Shown here piece after piece: positions 34,115 to 43,808 of a stretch of 64,000 bases of DNA (its first letter is position 1; every line of letters begins with the position of its first letter). Position numbers and translations under genes: made by a program. A model generated the notes under the pieces. It ran no database searches and was not told the DNA's origin. It was given only the letters and a program-made list of their open reading frames with translations. Origin of the DNA: Sphingomonas koreensis (GTDB lineage: Bacteria; Pseudomonadota; Alphaproteobacteria; Sphingomonadales; Sphingomonadaceae); NCBI RefSeq assembly GCF_002797435.1, contig NZ_PGEN01000001.1, positions 2,478,501 to 2,542,500 of the forward strand, written 5' to 3'.

Positions 34115-34729
34115 TCAGGCGGCCTTGAGCAGCGGCATTTCAGCGGCCATCGCGCGCGCCACCGACGGGCGCTTGCGCAGCTGGGTGCGATAGCCGAGCA
34201 ACACCGGCCATGCGGCGATATCGACGCCCGCCGTCTCGCACCAGTTGAGCACGGCGAGCAGATAGGCGTCGGCGACGGTGAAGGTCGCGCCCAGATGCGG
34301 GCGATCCACCAGATGCTCCGACAGGATCCGGAACGGCTTGGCGGCCCGCTTGCGTGCGGCTTCCTTCTCCGCCTCGCTCGCATCCTTGGCGAACAGCACC
34401 GCGAACACCGCCTTGTGCACTTCGGTGCTGACGAAGTTGAGCCACATCTGCATCCGGTATCGTTCCTCGCTGAACATCGCGGGGGCGAGCACGCCGTCCT
34501 CGGCATTGTCGGCGATGTATTGCAGCACCGCGGGGCCCTCGGTCAGCGTGATCCCGCTCCTGGTTTGCAGCGCCGGGACATAGCCCATCGGGCTGACGTC
34601 GCGGAAATCGCTGCCATCGGGCAGCGTGTGGCCGGGCGATACCAGCACGAAATCCGCGTCGAGCCCGGCTTCCTCGATTGCGATGCGCGATGCGAGCGAG
34701 CAGGCGAAGGGGGTGAAGTAGAGTTTCAT
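34115..34729 (-). CDS. Glutathione S-transferase family protein
   Basis: The product has 204 residues. The thioredoxin-like N-terminal part starts MKLYFTPFACSLASRIAIEE, with a Ser/Cys region typical of beta-class enzymes; TEGPAVLQYIAD holds the cis-Pro/glutathione contact region, and the C-terminal helical part follows. The gene is divergent from a TetR-type regulator, which probably controls it. Likely role: detoxification; substrate unknown. Confidence 0.9.
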   Translation of the reverse strand: MKLYFTPFACSLASRIAIEEAGLDADFVLVSPGHTLPDGSDFRDVSPMGYVPALQTRSGITLTEGPAVLQYIADNAEDGVLAPAMFSEERYRMQMWLNFVSTEVHKAVFAVLFAKDASEAEKEAARKRAAKPFRILSEHLVDRPHLGATFTVADAYLLAVLNWCETAGVDIAAWPVLLGYRTQLRKRPSVARAMAAEMPLLKAA

Positions 34730-34750
34730 GGCGCGACTCCCTGGGGTTGA

Positions 34751-34815
34751 TTTTTGTACTGTCTCGCATGAATATCGGGGTGGTCAAGGAATTTTATGCA
34801 AGATAGTACAAAAAA
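34751..34815. promoter_or_regulatory. Paired inverted operator-like sites between GST and TetR genes
   Basis: TTTTTGTACTGTCT (34751-34764) and AGATAGTACAAAAA (34801-34814) are inverted copies matching in 13 of 14 bases. The right copy overlaps the first codons of the regulator gene. Such placement suits control of both divergent genes by the TetR-type protein. The sites are seen; the binding is inferred. Confidence 0.6.
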
Positions 34816-35386
34816 GAGAGGGCGCCCGCGCGCGTTCGATCCCGATACCGCGTTGAAGGCCGCGGCCGAGCGGTTTCGCGCGGGCGGCTATTCGGGCACC
34901 TCCCTCGACGAGCTGGCGGCGGCGACCCGGCTCAACCGGCCCAGCCTCTATTCGGCGTTCGGCGACAAGAAGGCGCTCTACCTCGCGGCGCTGGAGCGGA
35001 CCCACGCGCGGGCCGAACGCGGCTTCGTGCGGCTGGGGGAGGCGGATCTGCCGGTGCGCGCGATGCTCGAAACCCTGCTCGGCGCGGTGATCGACGGCTT
35101 TCTCACGGGGGACGATGGCCCGGCGGGCTGTCTGTTCATCAGCACCGCCGCGACCGAATCGGTGATCGATCCCGATGTGCGCGGCCGGATTGCGGATTTC
35201 CTGACGATGGAGGACGATCATGTCGAACGGCTGCTGCGCCAGGCCGGCAGTGCCGCGCCCGAAACCCAGGCGCGGGTGGTCACCGCGATGATCCATTCCC
35301 TGAGCGTCCGTGCGCGTGCCGGCGCGTCGCGTGCCGAACTCGATCGCGCTGCGAAGGATTGCATCGATCTTGTCGCGCCGGCCTGA
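34796..35386 (+). CDS. TetR/AcrR-family regulator
   Basis: The product has 196 residues. After a basic start (RGRPRAFDPDTAL) comes the helix-turn-helix YSGTSLDELAAATRLNRPSL, then FGDKKALYLAAL, as in TetR proteins. The C-terminal half is the helical ligand and dimer domain. It is divergent from the GST gene and probably represses it and itself through the inverted sites between them. The inducer is unknown. Confidence 0.9.
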   Translation: MQDSTKKRGRPRAFDPDTALKAAAERFRAGGYSGTSLDELAAATRLNRPSLYSAFGDKKALYLAALERTHARAERGFVRLGEADLPVRAMLETLLGAVIDGFLTGDDGPAGCLFISTAATESVIDPDVRGRIADFLTMEDDHVERLLRQAGSAAPETQARVVTAMIHSLSVRARAGASRAELDRAAKDCIDLVAPA

Positions 35387-35405
35387 ATCGTTCCTCCACG
35401 GTCGT

Positions 35406-35420
35406 CCCGGCCTTGCCGGG
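35406..35420 (+). repeat. Short CCCGGC/GCCGGG palindrome in the gap after the TetR gene
   Basis: CCCGGC, CTT, GCCGGG lies 20 bp after the stop codon. It resembles dispersed GC-rich palindromes common in these genomes and could also weakly end transcription, but no T-tract follows. Confidence 0.35.
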
Positions 35421-35504
35421 GCCAATGGGGGGCGAGTGGAAACCGTGCCTCTGCACGGCGCAACGGTGTGGCAGGCAGAGGGGGGATTGCTGTAGGGTCG
35501 GCCC

Positions 35505-36281
35505 GTGCTTGCCGCCATCCTCCTCTCCGCGCTCGCGATGACGCTGATCGTCGGGGTGCGCTATCTCATCGTCTCGGGCGCGTTCGCCTGGGCGACGCGG
35601 CTGCGGCACCCCGGTCTCTATCGCGGCCTCGATGCGCAGATGCGGCGGGAGATCCACTGGAGCCTCGCCAGCGCAGCCATCTATGGCGTCCCCGCGGGGA
35701 TCGTCGCCTGGGGCTGGCAGAATCGCGGCTGGACGCGAATCTACAGCGATGTCTCGGCCTTCCCGCTCTGGTATCTCCCGCTCTCGGTGCTGCTCTACCT
35801 CGCGGCGCACGATACGTGGTTCTACTGGACGCACCGCTGGATGCATCGTCCCGCGCTGTTCCGTGTCGCCCACGCCGTGCATCATGCCAGCCGTCCGCCC
35901 ACAGCCTGGGCGGCGATGAGCTTTCACCCGGTCGAGGCGCTGACCGGCGCGGTGGTGATCCCCGCGCTCGTCTTCCTCATTCCCATTCATGTCGCCGCAT
36001 TGGGCGTTGTGCTGGCAATCATGACGGTTATGGGTGTGACCAACCATATGGGGTGGGAGATCTTTCCCCGGGCCATGTGGCGGGGGCCTTTGGGGGCATG
36101 GCTGATCACGGCCAGCCATCATCAGCGGCACCATGAACATTATGGGTGTAACTATGGCCTCTATTTCCGCGTCTGGGATCGGCTCTGCGGGACGGACAGG
36201 GGAATCGGCGATTTCGCGCGTGCTCATGCTCGTACCGCTCGCGCTGCTGCTCCCGGCGGCGTCCCCGACCGCCAGCCTTGA
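35505..36281 (+). CDS. Sterol desaturase / fatty acid hydroxylase superfamily protein
   Basis: The product has 258 residues with a GTG start. The di-iron histidine motifs are HDTWFYWTHR (HxxxxxxxH region), HAVHHAS (HxxHH) and HHQRHHEHY (HxxxHH region), among four membrane helices. Members hydroxylate or desaturate lipids. CrtZ-type carotenoid hydroxylases belong to the same superfamily but are shorter (about 170 residues), so the carotenoid role is only a possibility. Its 3' end overlaps the next gene by 56 bp in another frame. Confidence 0.85.
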   Translation: MLAAILLSALAMTLIVGVRYLIVSGAFAWATRLRHPGLYRGLDAQMRREIHWSLASAAIYGVPAGIVAWGWQNRGWTRIYSDVSAFPLWYLPLSVLLYLAAHDTWFYWTHRWMHRPALFRVAHAVHHASRPPTAWAAMSFHPVEALTGAVVIPALVFLIPIHVAALGVVLAIMTVMGVTNHMGWEIFPRAMWRGPLGAWLITASHHQRHHEHYGCNYGLYFRVWDRLCGTDRGIGDFARAHARTARAAAPGGVPDRQP

Positions 36282-36636
36282 GATCGACGTCGTCAAGCTG
36301 CGCTCGCAAAAGGGCGTGTTGCGCATCTGCCTCACCGCTCGCCCGGAAAGCTTCCCGGATTGCAAGAACGACGCGCAGGCGCTCAGCCGTTCGGTGCCCG
36401 CAACGCAGACCGTGGTGACGTTCGAAGGGCTCGCTCCGGGCAACTATGCCGCGGCGATCATCCATGACGAGAATGGCAATGCGAAGCTCGACACGCTGAT
36501 GGGCATTCCGCGCGAAGGGTTCGGGTTCAGCCGCAATCCCGCGATCGGCTTCGGCCCGCCCAGCTTCAACGCCGCGCGGTTTGCGGTGGATGCAGCCGCC
36601 GCGCCGCAACAGGTACGTATGCGTTATCTTCTGTAA
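36226..36636 (+). CDS. DUF2141 secreted protein
   Basis: The product has 136 residues from the ATG at 36226, where the signal peptide (MLVPLALLLPAASPTAS) begins; longer starts at 36133 or 36154 are open. The DUF2141 core reads GVLRICLTARPESFPDC, then GLAPGNYAAAIIHDENGN and DTLMGIPREGFGFS. Function is unknown; exported. The gene begins inside the hydroxylase gene. Confidence 0.82.
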   Translation: MLVPLALLLPAASPTASLEIDVVKLRSQKGVLRICLTARPESFPDCKNDAQALSRSVPATQTVVTFEGLAPGNYAAAIIHDENGNAKLDTLMGIPREGFGFSRNPAIGFGPPSFNAARFAVDAAAAPQQVRMRYLL

Positions 36637-36706
36637 CAACTTTGATTCGCATCCATTTGTGCGATGCGGCGTTGCTTTCCTGAAACAGTTCCGGGAAGCT
36701 CCTTCT

Positions 36707-37606
36707 ATGCGTATCGTCTTGCTCGCCTCGCTATTGGCGGCCACCTCGCTGGCCGCGCCTGCCTTCGCCCAGGAGTCGGCTGACGCCCGTCAGACCGGCG
36801 AGGGGCAGGCGGACGCTGCGCCTCCCGCGGTCGCGCAAGCCGCGGAGGAGGGCAAGGCGCGACTCTCGATCGGTGCGGGCGTCGCCTATTTCCCCGATTA
36901 TGAGGGGTCGGACGAGCATACCTGGTCGCCCATCCCGGCGATGCAGGGCACGATCGGGGGGATGAGCATAACGCTGCTCGCCAACCGCGTCAGCCTCGAC
37001 CTCATCCCCAATGCCACCGGCCCGGGCTGGGATTTCCAGCTTGGCCCGGTCGCCGTCGTCAACCTCAACCGCTCCAAGCTCAGCGCGATCGAGGATCCCC
37101 GGATCAAGGCGCTGGGCGAGGTCGATACCGCGCTCGAGGTCGGCGGCTTTGTCGGCATCGGCCGGACCGGGCTGATCACCAGCGACTTCGACAAGCTCTC
37201 GGTCACGTTGAGCTACCGTCACGACGTGACCGGCATCCACAAGGCCGGCGTCTGGACCCCCGCGATCAACTATATGACCCCGCTCAGCACCAAGACGCTG
37301 GTCGGCCTGTTCGCCACTGCCGAGATCGTCGAGGACGATTATGCCCGCACCTATTTCGGCGTCACCCCGGCGGGCAGCGCCGCCAGCGGCCTGCCCGTGT
37401 TCACGCCCAAGGGCGGGCAGAAGAACATCGCCATGGGCGGCATGTTCACCGTCGCGCTGACCGGGGATCTGACCAAGGGCCTCGCGCTGGTCACGGGCTT
37501 CAGCTATTCCAAGCTGCTCGGCGACTTCGCCGACAGTCCCCTCGTCAGCATCGCCGGATCGCGCCACCAATGGACCGGCGGCGCGGGGCTGGCGCTGACC
37601 TTCTGA
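36707..37606 (+). CDS. MipA/OmpV-family outer membrane protein
   Basis: The product has 299 residues. The signal peptide is LLASLLAATSLAAPAFA. The barrel domain starts LSIGAGVAYFPDYEGSDEHT, the usual MipA opening, and ends with the aromatic-final strand GAGLALTF. Members were first linked to a murein-hydrolase complex and are used as adhesion or porin-like proteins. The length is normal. It is followed by the TPP riboswitch of thiC. Confidence 0.88.
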   Translation: MRIVLLASLLAATSLAAPAFAQESADARQTGEGQADAAPPAVAQAAEEGKARLSIGAGVAYFPDYEGSDEHTWSPIPAMQGTIGGMSITLLANRVSLDLIPNATGPGWDFQLGPVAVVNLNRSKLSAIEDPRIKALGEVDTALEVGGFVGIGRTGLITSDFDKLSVTLSYRHDVTGIHKAGVWTPAINYMTPLSTKTLVGLFATAEIVEDDYARTYFGVTPAGSAASGLPVFTPKGGQKNIAMGGMFTVALTGDLTKGLALVTGFSYSKLLGDFADSPLVSIAGSRHQWTGGAGLALTF

Positions 37607-37618
37607 CGGCGCTACAAG

Positions 37619-37721
37619 GCCGCTATCCCCGGGGGAGCGCCGATCCGCGCTTGAGAGGGTGGCTGGAGCCACCGACCCGCTGAACCTGATCCGGTTGACA
37701 CCGGCGTAGGGAGGGAGCGGC
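37619..37721 (+). promoter_or_regulatory. TPP riboswitch (THI box) upstream of thiC
   Basis: The conserved core is TTGAGAGGG, then ACCCGCTGAACCTGATCCGG and CACCGGCGTAGGGA. The closing stem is GCCGCT (37619-37624) with AGCGGC (37716-37721). The aptamer binds thiamine pyrophosphate and lowers thiC expression, in this group usually by masking the ribosome site. The start codon lies 45 bp downstream. Confidence 0.96.
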
Positions 37722-37762
37722 TTTCACCCGAAGACCGTCCTCTCCCGCCTGAGGAGTAGTGA

Positions 37763-39685
<1,923 letters not shown>

Positions 39686-39717
39686 TCCGCGCGCCGTCGC
39701 GGGCCTAGGATGGCGGC

Positions 39718-40281
39718 ATGAGCTGGTTTCGTCGGTCGCCGCCACCCGCCAACCCCTTTCCCGGCGCATGGACCTGCGCCGGGTGCAGCGAGGTGCATCA
39801 CGGTGTGATGGACCTCGCGGCGTTCGCGCCCGATCCCTGGCCGCATGGCGAGGAGAAGGAGCCCAACGCTGCCCTGCGATTCGATGGTGATTTCCTGTCG
39901 GAGGATTTCTGCGTCCTCGACGGCAAATATTTCATGGTCCGCGCCGTGCTCGAAATCCCGGTGCACGGCCTCGCGGAGAAGTTCAGCTTCGGCTGCTGGT
40001 CGACACTCTCGCGCGAGAATTTCGAACGCTATCTCGACGGCTTCGATCATGGCGACTTTCCCGACTGGGGGCCGTGGAGCGGCTGGCTGTGCAACCAGCT
40101 CGAAACCTATCTCGGCACCGATCCGCAGAGCGTCTGGGTCTACCCCCAGCCCGGCCGTCAGCGCCCGACGTTGAGTATCATGGACGCGGATCACCGCCTC
40201 GCCATCGACCAGCAGGACGGCATCACCCTCGAACGGCTGGTGGCAATCCTGCGCTATTACGGCCACGCGCCCGCCGCCTGA
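39718..40281 (+). CDS. DUF2199 family protein (copy 2)
   Basis: The product has 187 residues. WTCAGCSEVHHGVMDLA gives the CxxC start, and VLDGKYFMVRAVLEIPVHG, FGCWSTLSRENFERYL and DHRLAIDQQDGITLERLV align with copy 1 at 26988-27500. It has an extra N-terminal segment (MSWFRRSPPPANPFPG). It follows thiC by 32 bp and may share its transcript. Function unknown. Confidence 0.82.
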   Translation: MSWFRRSPPPANPFPGAWTCAGCSEVHHGVMDLAAFAPDPWPHGEEKEPNAALRFDGDFLSEDFCVLDGKYFMVRAVLEIPVHGLAEKFSFGCWSTLSRENFERYLDGFDHGDFPDWGPWSGWLCNQLETYLGTDPQSVWVYPQPGRQRPTLSIMDADHRLAIDQQDGITLERLVAILRYYGHAPAA

Positions 40282-40377
40282 CGAACCGCCGCGATAGTCG
40301 CCTCCGAAACGGACGAGCTTGCCGCCATTCCCGATGCGAAAGCCGATAGGCTCCCCGCATCGGGGAGGGGGATGGCT

Positions 40378-40830
40378 ATGCGGTGGAAACGACTGGGGCT
40401 GGCGCTTGCCGGCATGCTGCTTGCGCTGGGTGCGCTGATCCTGGTGTCCGCGGCGATGGCGCAGGAAGCGGATCGCGCGCCCGAAACCCCCGATCTCACC
40501 GCCCCCGATTTCACCAGCATCACCACCAAGGCCGCCGCCAACCGGCTCGTCCGCGCAGGCAGGCTGGTGAAGATCCACTACTTCCCGACCGAGCTCGGCG
40601 GCCCGGCGAAGGACCGGTACAATATCGGCTACATCACCCCCGAGGCCGCCGAGGCCCGCGAACTGCTGATCGGCACGCTCGAAGCCGATGTGGAGGAGGG
40701 GACGATCGATCAGATGAGCATCGTCCCCGACTATAGCGGCAACAGCATCATCCCCACCCGCATCCGCTTCAGGGGCTGGCACAGCCAGCGCAAGGGCGGG
40801 GAGTTCGAGGTGGTGTTGGAGGTTTGGTAG
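40378..40830 (+). CDS. Hypothetical exported or membrane-anchored protein
   Basis: The product has 150 residues from the ATG at 40378, which has GGAGGGG at good spacing; an ATG at 40372 sits too close to it. An N-terminal hydrophobic segment (LGLALAGMLLALGALILVSA, cut near AMAQ) is followed by a small mixed domain containing KIHYFPTELGGPAKDRYNIG. No named family is recognised. Confidence 0.65.
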   Translation: MRWKRLGLALAGMLLALGALILVSAAMAQEADRAPETPDLTAPDFTSITTKAAANRLVRAGRLVKIHYFPTELGGPAKDRYNIGYITPEAAEARELLIGTLEADVEEGTIDQMSIVPDYSGNSIIPTRIRFRGWHSQRKGGEFEVVLEVW

Positions 40831-40875
40831 AGGCTTTCTGATATCGGGTGCTAGCTTGCAGGCTCCGTGGGGTAG

Positions 40876-41043
40876 TCAGGTGCCAAGCGTCAGATTGGCT
40901 AAGCAGTCTGCAGATGCTGCCTCGCCCTTACGCGGTCGATCGACCGACATCGAGCGATCCTCGCCTTTCCGATACTCATATCGTGGCATCTTTACGTCGA
41001 ACACGACCCTCGGTTTAGCGCTTCCGCTATTTTCCTGTGCCAT
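40876..41043 (-). CDS. 55-residue protein translationally coupled to the Ntn hydrolase
   Basis: The ATG at 41043 lies inside the last codons of the Ntn-hydrolase gene and has GGAGG six bases upstream. The product (MAQENSGSAKPRVVFDVKMP to ADCLANLTLGT) is small, basic, without membrane helix. The overlap and ribosome site make coupled translation likely. It could be a partner, substrate or regulator of the hydrolase. Family not recognised. Base composition is lower in GC than the host. Confidence 0.6.
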   Translation of the reverse strand: MAQENSGSAKPRVVFDVKMPRYEYRKGEDRSMSVDRPRKGEAASADCLANLTLGT

Positions 41044-41887
41044 TGTCGTCCTCCACGGGATTGAGACGGCGATCAAAATAATGTTTGCGCCGAACCCATT
41101 TGAAACCTTCATGCTTGGTTACGACGCAGATATCAGTGTCGCCCCCTACAGTGTCGGCACCAGGTAGGAAACGAACAAATTTCTTGGTTGTATCAACGAG
41201 GAAATCCGCCAGCGCGATGGCATCCTGGGCCGGCATCGCGGGTGCGATCACCGGAGCACGTGTTCTGGATTCGATATGCATCAACACCGCGTCGAGATCC
41301 TCCTTGGGAAGCCCGATATCGAGCAACGCCTGCGGTAAGAACTGACTGTAGCCATTTACGATCCGATTGATGGCCTCCGGCTGGCCATCATACAGGACGT
41401 CAAACTCACCCGTGCCAGCTAAACATTCTGGGGCGGGACTCTCACCATTTACGATACGAATCCGCCAAATTTCTCCGTGCATCGCGCCGGAACCATTGCC
41501 GCCAACCCAGAACTGAAACTCGTGATCACCGGCGGGTTTGTTAGGAAGCGTTTGATAGTGCTCCTCAAAAAAGAAGTCTCTCGCCTTTTGGGCAATGCTC
41601 TCAATGGAATAGTCCTCCGGATCAACGCGCCACGCGGGGTCATCTGAACAAAACCGGAGGCGCAGATCTTTCGCGAGGGTGCTAATTGAAATCGGACCGA
41701 TGTTCCCCATGCCGCAGGTCATGGCAGCAATAGGTAAGCCTTTGCGCAAATTGAAAACTTTGTTTCCGTGTGCATAGACATTTGCAATTAGAGCCTGTCC
41801 ACCCGCGCCTGTATCGACCAAGGACGACGCGCTATCTGCAGCGAACACGATGCAGTCGTGTACTTTCACAGCGACGCAGACTGTCAT
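41027..41887 (-). CDS. Proteasome-type Ntn hydrolase family protein
   Basis: The product has 286 residues from MTVCVAVKVHDC; the open frame extends 13 codons upstream, but this start leaves Thr right after Met as the expected nucleophile. FAADSAS places Asp at position 17 after that Thr, as in proteasome beta subunits, and GNKVFNL supplies the Lys, with an insertion before it. AAMTCGMGNIGPISISTLAK fits the next Gly-rich turn. About 100 extra C-terminal residues are unlike HslV. It lies in a lower-GC island and is an orphan, with no ATPase partner nearby. Confidence 0.65.
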   Translation of the reverse strand: MTVCVAVKVHDCIVFAADSASSLVDTGAGGQALIANVYAHGNKVFNLRKGLPIAAMTCGMGNIGPISISTLAKDLRLRFCSDDPAWRVDPEDYSIESIAQKARDFFFEEHYQTLPNKPAGDHEFQFWVGGNGSGAMHGEIWRIRIVNGESPAPECLAGTGEFDVLYDGQPEAINRIVNGYSQFLPQALLDIGLPKEDLDAVLMHIESRTRAPVIAPAMPAQDAIALADFLVDTTKKFVRFLPGADTVGGDTDICVVTKHEGFKWVRRKHYFDRRLNPVEDDNGTGK

Positions 41888-42158
41888 GCAACCCTCCGTC
41901 GCGCACTGAATCGAAGCTTGATGCAAATCGCAACAAAAATGTTGGGCGTGGCTAACTACGATTAGAGGTGTGGTATATGAGACTCACAACTAGATTGATC
42001 TCACAGCCCCACATCCCAGTTGAACATTCTTCAACACTGGCAGCTTTTTAAATTCGCGTTACAAACTGCTTATATGGATTAAGCGATGCCCGCATCCGCA
42101 TCCGCATCCGCATCCGCATCCGCATCCGCATCCGTTTGGTCTATGCTACACCCACCCC
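41888..42158. other. AT-richer gap upstream of the Ntn hydrolase, ending in a hexamer repeat
   Basis: There is no supported gene. It contains GTTGAA/TTCAAC (42019-42035) as an inverted repeat and the CGCATC repeat listed separately. It probably holds the promoter of the Ntn-hydrolase gene and the right edge of the low-GC island. Confidence 0.45.
42091..42132 (+). repeat. Hexanucleotide tandem repeat (CGCATC) x7
   Basis: Seven exact copies in a row, about 27 bp before the start of the next gene. Copy-number change would alter promoter or leader length but not a reading frame, since the unit is six bases. Confidence 0.9.
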
Positions 42159-42662
42159 ATGCGCACCCGAAACCCCCTCTACATCATGGCCAAGCCTCCA
42201 CCGGCGCAGCAGGCCCAGATCGCCGCACTCCCCCGCAACGACCCCGGCCGCGGCCCGCATCTCCTCCACGTCACCCTCGTCTCGCTGTTCGATCTCCACC
42301 ACGCCCCGCCCGACTGGCTCCCGCGCGTCATCGCCGCGCTCGACAGCTTCGACGGCCCGGCCTTTCCGCTGAGCTTCGACCGGATCGAGAACCGCAAGGC
42401 CGTTACCCTGCGCACCCGCGATCCGCTCACCGAGGCCCGCGCCTTCCAGCAACAGCTCGTCCACCATTTGATCGCGCATGACGCGCCGTTCACGCTCGGC
42501 ACCACGCCTGAGCCGCATGTGACGATCAATTATGCCGGCGACCGGCTGCGCGCGCAGAAGATGGCGCCGATCGGCTGGACGGTGGACGCGATCATCCTGA
42601 TGGAAAGCGTGGTCGGCAAGACCACCCATGTCGAACATGGCCGCTGGGCATTGCGCCGCTAG
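42159..42662 (+). CDS. 2'-5' RNA ligase / 2H phosphoesterase family protein
   Basis: The product has 167 residues. The two HxT motifs of the 2H superfamily are LLHVTLVSL (about 42-50) and PHVTINYAG (about 120). The start at 42159 keeps the first strand NPLYIMAKPP, which a start at 42186 would lose. Members act on 2'-5' or cyclic phosphates in RNA. Lone gene. Confidence 0.85.
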   Translation: MRTRNPLYIMAKPPPAQQAQIAALPRNDPGRGPHLLHVTLVSLFDLHHAPPDWLPRVIAALDSFDGPAFPLSFDRIENRKAVTLRTRDPLTEARAFQQQLVHHLIAHDAPFTLGTTPEPHVTINYAGDRLRAQKMAPIGWTVDAIILMESVVGKTTHVEHGRWALRR

Positions 42663-42736
42663 CGCCCCGCCACCCGCGCCGCCGCCGCGGCAGATATCAT
42701 TTTCCTACACGCGCGCTTTCTGCTCCATCCTGTCGG

Positions 42737-43057
42737 ATGGACCAGCATCCCACCGCTCCGCCCCCGGCCGCGACGCCCTCCGGCGTTCGTGCCAGTTGGA
42801 CCCCCGCCCGGCAGCGCATCTTCCTCGCCGCGTTGCTCGAAACCGGCAGCATCGCCCGTGCGGCGCGGGCTGCGGGCATGTCGCGGTCGAGCGCGCACGC
42901 GCTGCGCAAGCGCCTGCCCGGCACGCCCTTCGATCTCGCCTGGGGGCATGCGCTGCGCCTCCACGCCGCGCGCCTCGCCGACCCCTTCCTCCCCGATCCG
43001 CTCGCCCCGCCCAGCGCCGCGCGTCCGGCGCCTGTCGCGCAGGAACCGCCCCGGTGA
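42737..43057 (+). CDS. Small helix-turn-helix protein
   Basis: The product has 106 residues. The core WTPARQRIFLAALLETGSIA, then RAAGMSRSSAHALRKRLPG is a helix-turn-helix of the type found in small sphingomonad proteins resembling TerS-like or transposase-like binding units. Both ends are proline-rich. The target is unknown. Confidence 0.65.
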   Translation: MDQHPTAPPPAATPSGVRASWTPARQRIFLAALLETGSIARAARAAGMSRSSAHALRKRLPGTPFDLAWGHALRLHAARLADPFLPDPLAPPSAARPAPVAQEPPR

Positions 43058-43215
43058 CGCCGATGCGGCGCCTTCCGGTCGAAACCCGTCACATCCTGTC
43101 GCGCCGGTGTCGTGCAGGTGTCGCGTCGCAGTCGCCTTCCGGTCGCGAACCCGTCCCGTCCGCCGGAAAACCCCGCTTTCCCTTGAACTTCATGAACCGG
43201 CCGCCGCCGGCGCGC
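43058..43215. other. Intergenic stretch with an imperfect 22-bp direct repeat
   Basis: CGCCTTCCGGTCG followed by AACCCGTC occurs at 43069-43090 and again at 43133-43155 with one or two changed bases between the blocks. Nothing else is recognised here. Confidence 0.45.
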
Positions 43216-43647
43216 TCAGGCGTCCGGATGGGCGGCTTCCGTCACGGCCCCGGCGTGCTTCCACCGCCAGATCAGCAGCAGCAGGCCGGTGATGATGAAC
43301 AGCGCAAAGCCCGACAATGCCCAGGCGTTGACATACCATTGCTCGCCCCAGCTGAACTCGCCCTTGAAGATCTTCGCCCAGCCGCGGAAATGCTGGGTCG
43401 CCCCGACGGAGAGGCCGAACACCGCGAACACCGCGGAGAGATACCGGACCAGCCAGTGCGCCGGATCGGGCAGCAGCAGGAGGAGGCCGAGCAGCCCGAT
43501 CACCGTGCGCTGCACCCGGCAATAGGGGCAGGCATAGACCAGGCCGGTGAGGTCGATCGCCCAGGTCGCCGCGGCGAGCGCGATCGCGGCAAGGCCGACC
43601 CAGAGTCGATGACGCAAGAGGATATCCGGCAGATCGTTGAACATCAT
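43216..43647 (-). CDS. DsbB-like small membrane protein with CxxC
   Basis: The product has 143 residues (or 142 from the second ATG). It has four hydrophobic helices, with ACPYCRVQRTVIG after the first, the CxxC and following Arg/Gln pattern of DsbB-type quinone-linked disulfide proteins. The second Cys pair of full DsbB proteins is absent, so this may be a reduced relative. Divergent from arr. Confidence 0.65.
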   Translation of the reverse strand: MMFNDLPDILLRHRLWVGLAAIALAAATWAIDLTGLVYACPYCRVQRTVIGLLGLLLLLPDPAHWLVRYLSAVFAVFGLSVGATQHFRGWAKIFKGEFSWGEQWYVNAWALSGFALFIITGLLLLIWRWKHAGAVTEAAHPDA

Positions 43648-43808
43648 GTCCCCCCGTTCGTTCCCCGGCGCACCCGCCCGTCACCGCTCAGGGACAGGGT
43701 TCCGCCGCGGAATGCAAGCGCGAAGGATGTTTTCGCATGGGCGCGCCCGGTGCGCTACGGCAATCGCGTCCGCGTTCCGTCGTCCGGTTCCTGCAGGAGA
43801 GCAACGCC

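Noticed and set aside
35505..36281. CrtZ beta-carotene hydroxylase
   Set aside because: The histidine motifs fit the wider superfamily, but the length and membrane layout fit sterol desaturase-type proteins better than the short CrtZ.
42086..42481. Plus-strand frame starting in the hexamer repeat
   Set aside because: It gives a Ser-Ala repeat followed by a Pro/Arg-rich shadow of the 2H phosphoesterase gene.
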